Shown in pieces: positions 63,715-64,000 of a DNA stretch of 64,000 bases (within the stretch, counting starts at the first letter, position 1; each line of letters begins with the position of its first letter). Position numbers and translations under genes: made by a program. Origin of the DNA: Capilliphycus robustus. Its GTDB lineage: Bacteria > Cyanobacteriota > Cyanobacteriia > Cyanobacteriales > Microcoleaceae. The notes under the pieces are model-generated. The model saw nothing but the letters and a program-made list of their open reading frames with translations, was not told where the DNA came from and did not search any database. The DNA lies in the NCBI RefSeq assembly GCF_034932365.1, contig NZ_JAYGHR010000061.1, positions 1 to 64,000 on the forward strand. Reading direction: 5' to 3'.

Positions 63715-64000
63715 TTAAATTTTTGAAGCATAAATCAAGGGTAATTTTACCGAAAAAGTCGTGCCAACTCCCACCTCACTTTCAACGGAAATATCACCCT
63801 TATGCGCTTCTACACAGCGTTTAACAATCGCTAATCCTAAACCTGTACCGGAAATTTTCCCAACATTACTCGCCCGATGAAAAGCCTGAAATAATTTAAC
63901 CAAATCATGGTGTGGAATACCAATGCCATGATCAATCAGATTAAAAATAGCAAAATTATCTTGAGCAATCACTTCCAACCGAATGATACCACCTTGAGGA
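63715..64000 (-). CDS. Sensor histidine kinase, C-terminal ATPase part (truncated by window edge)
   Basis: The frame is open to the right window edge. About 95 residues are visible and show the HATPase_c G1 box DHGIGIPHHD, F box LFQAFHRAS, G2 box GTGLGLAIVKRCVEAHKG and the typical end GTTFSVKLPL. The stop is at 63715. The N and H boxes and any input domains lie outside the window. It is convergent with the helicase-like gene. Confidence 0.9.
   Translation of the reverse strand, partial: PQGGIIRLEVIAQDNFAIFNLIDHGIGIPHHDLVKLFQAFHRASNVGKISGTGLGLAIVKRCVEAHKGDISVESEVGVGTTFSVKLPLIYASKI

Noticed and set aside
1..64000. Anti-phage defence system or biosynthetic gene cluster
   Set aside because: The Uma2, NYN, TnpB and nuclease-like genes are scattered singletons, and no recognised defence operon or NRPS/PKS module is present.

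Overview
The window is cyanobacterial. It contains a SufR-type repressor divergent from a sufB-C-D-S operon, a cyanobacteriochrome GAF domain, LOV photoreceptors, a carotenoid oxygenase, a PEP-CTERM gene, several Uma2 (DUF820) genes and many GCGATCGC (HIP1) octamers. The large number of TPR, PAS/GAF/GGDEF/EAL and pentapeptide genes and the many small dispersed repeats suggest a large genome, such as a filamentous non-heterocystous Oscillatoriales-type strain. That assignment is inference.

Layout. 1-2.3 kb: the right end of an IS200/IS605-type element, then a J-domain gene overlapping a nuclease-like gene (both minus strand) bracketed by two ~125-bp direct repeats, then a Uma2 gene. 2.4-15 kb: a probable cell-surface glycan or glycoconjugate locus with an FkbM methyltransferase carrying 14 tandem coiled-coil repeats, a small TPR protein, a GT4-like glycosyltransferase, a sulfotransferase, a large TPR protein that runs into a double GT2 glycosyltransferase across an A10 tract (probably one frameshifted or slippage-expressed protein), and a TPR-GT61 protein. 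15.2-34.3 kb: three paralogous LOV-GGDEF-EAL proteins surrounding the sufR/sufBCDS locus; the third has lost the photoactive cysteine. 34.3-42.7 kb: HPPD, an SDR, three small peptidoglycan-binding-domain proteins with a shared upstream promoter-like module, a NYN-LOTUS protein, an APC permease and a UbiD decarboxylase. 42.7-50 kb: a RAYT transposase with palindromic repeats, a folate/biopterin transporter, a carotenoid oxygenase, a GT2, an ABC-2 permease and a second Uma2. 50-55 kb: a Ser/Thr kinase and a PEP-CTERM gene split by a tnpB-only element. 55-64 kb: a cyanobacteriochrome diguanylate cyclase, TyrA, two tandem pentapeptide-repeat paralogs, a DinG-like helicase relative with degenerate ATPase motifs, and the C-terminus of a histidine kinase.

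Themes. Four large proteins link light-sensor-type domains to c-di-GMP enzymes, a currency commonly used to control surface polysaccharide and motility, and a surface-glycan locus lies nearby. That functional link is inference. The observations most worth checking are the A10 tract joining TPR to GT2, the DXCF cyanobacteriochrome with Cys-Tyr in place of Cys-His, the Cys-less LOV paralog, the promoter module of the three peptidoglycan-binding genes, the degenerate helicase, and the TnpB insertion whose removal restores the PEP-CTERM reading frame. I saw no rRNA, tRNA, CRISPR array or recognisable defence island.
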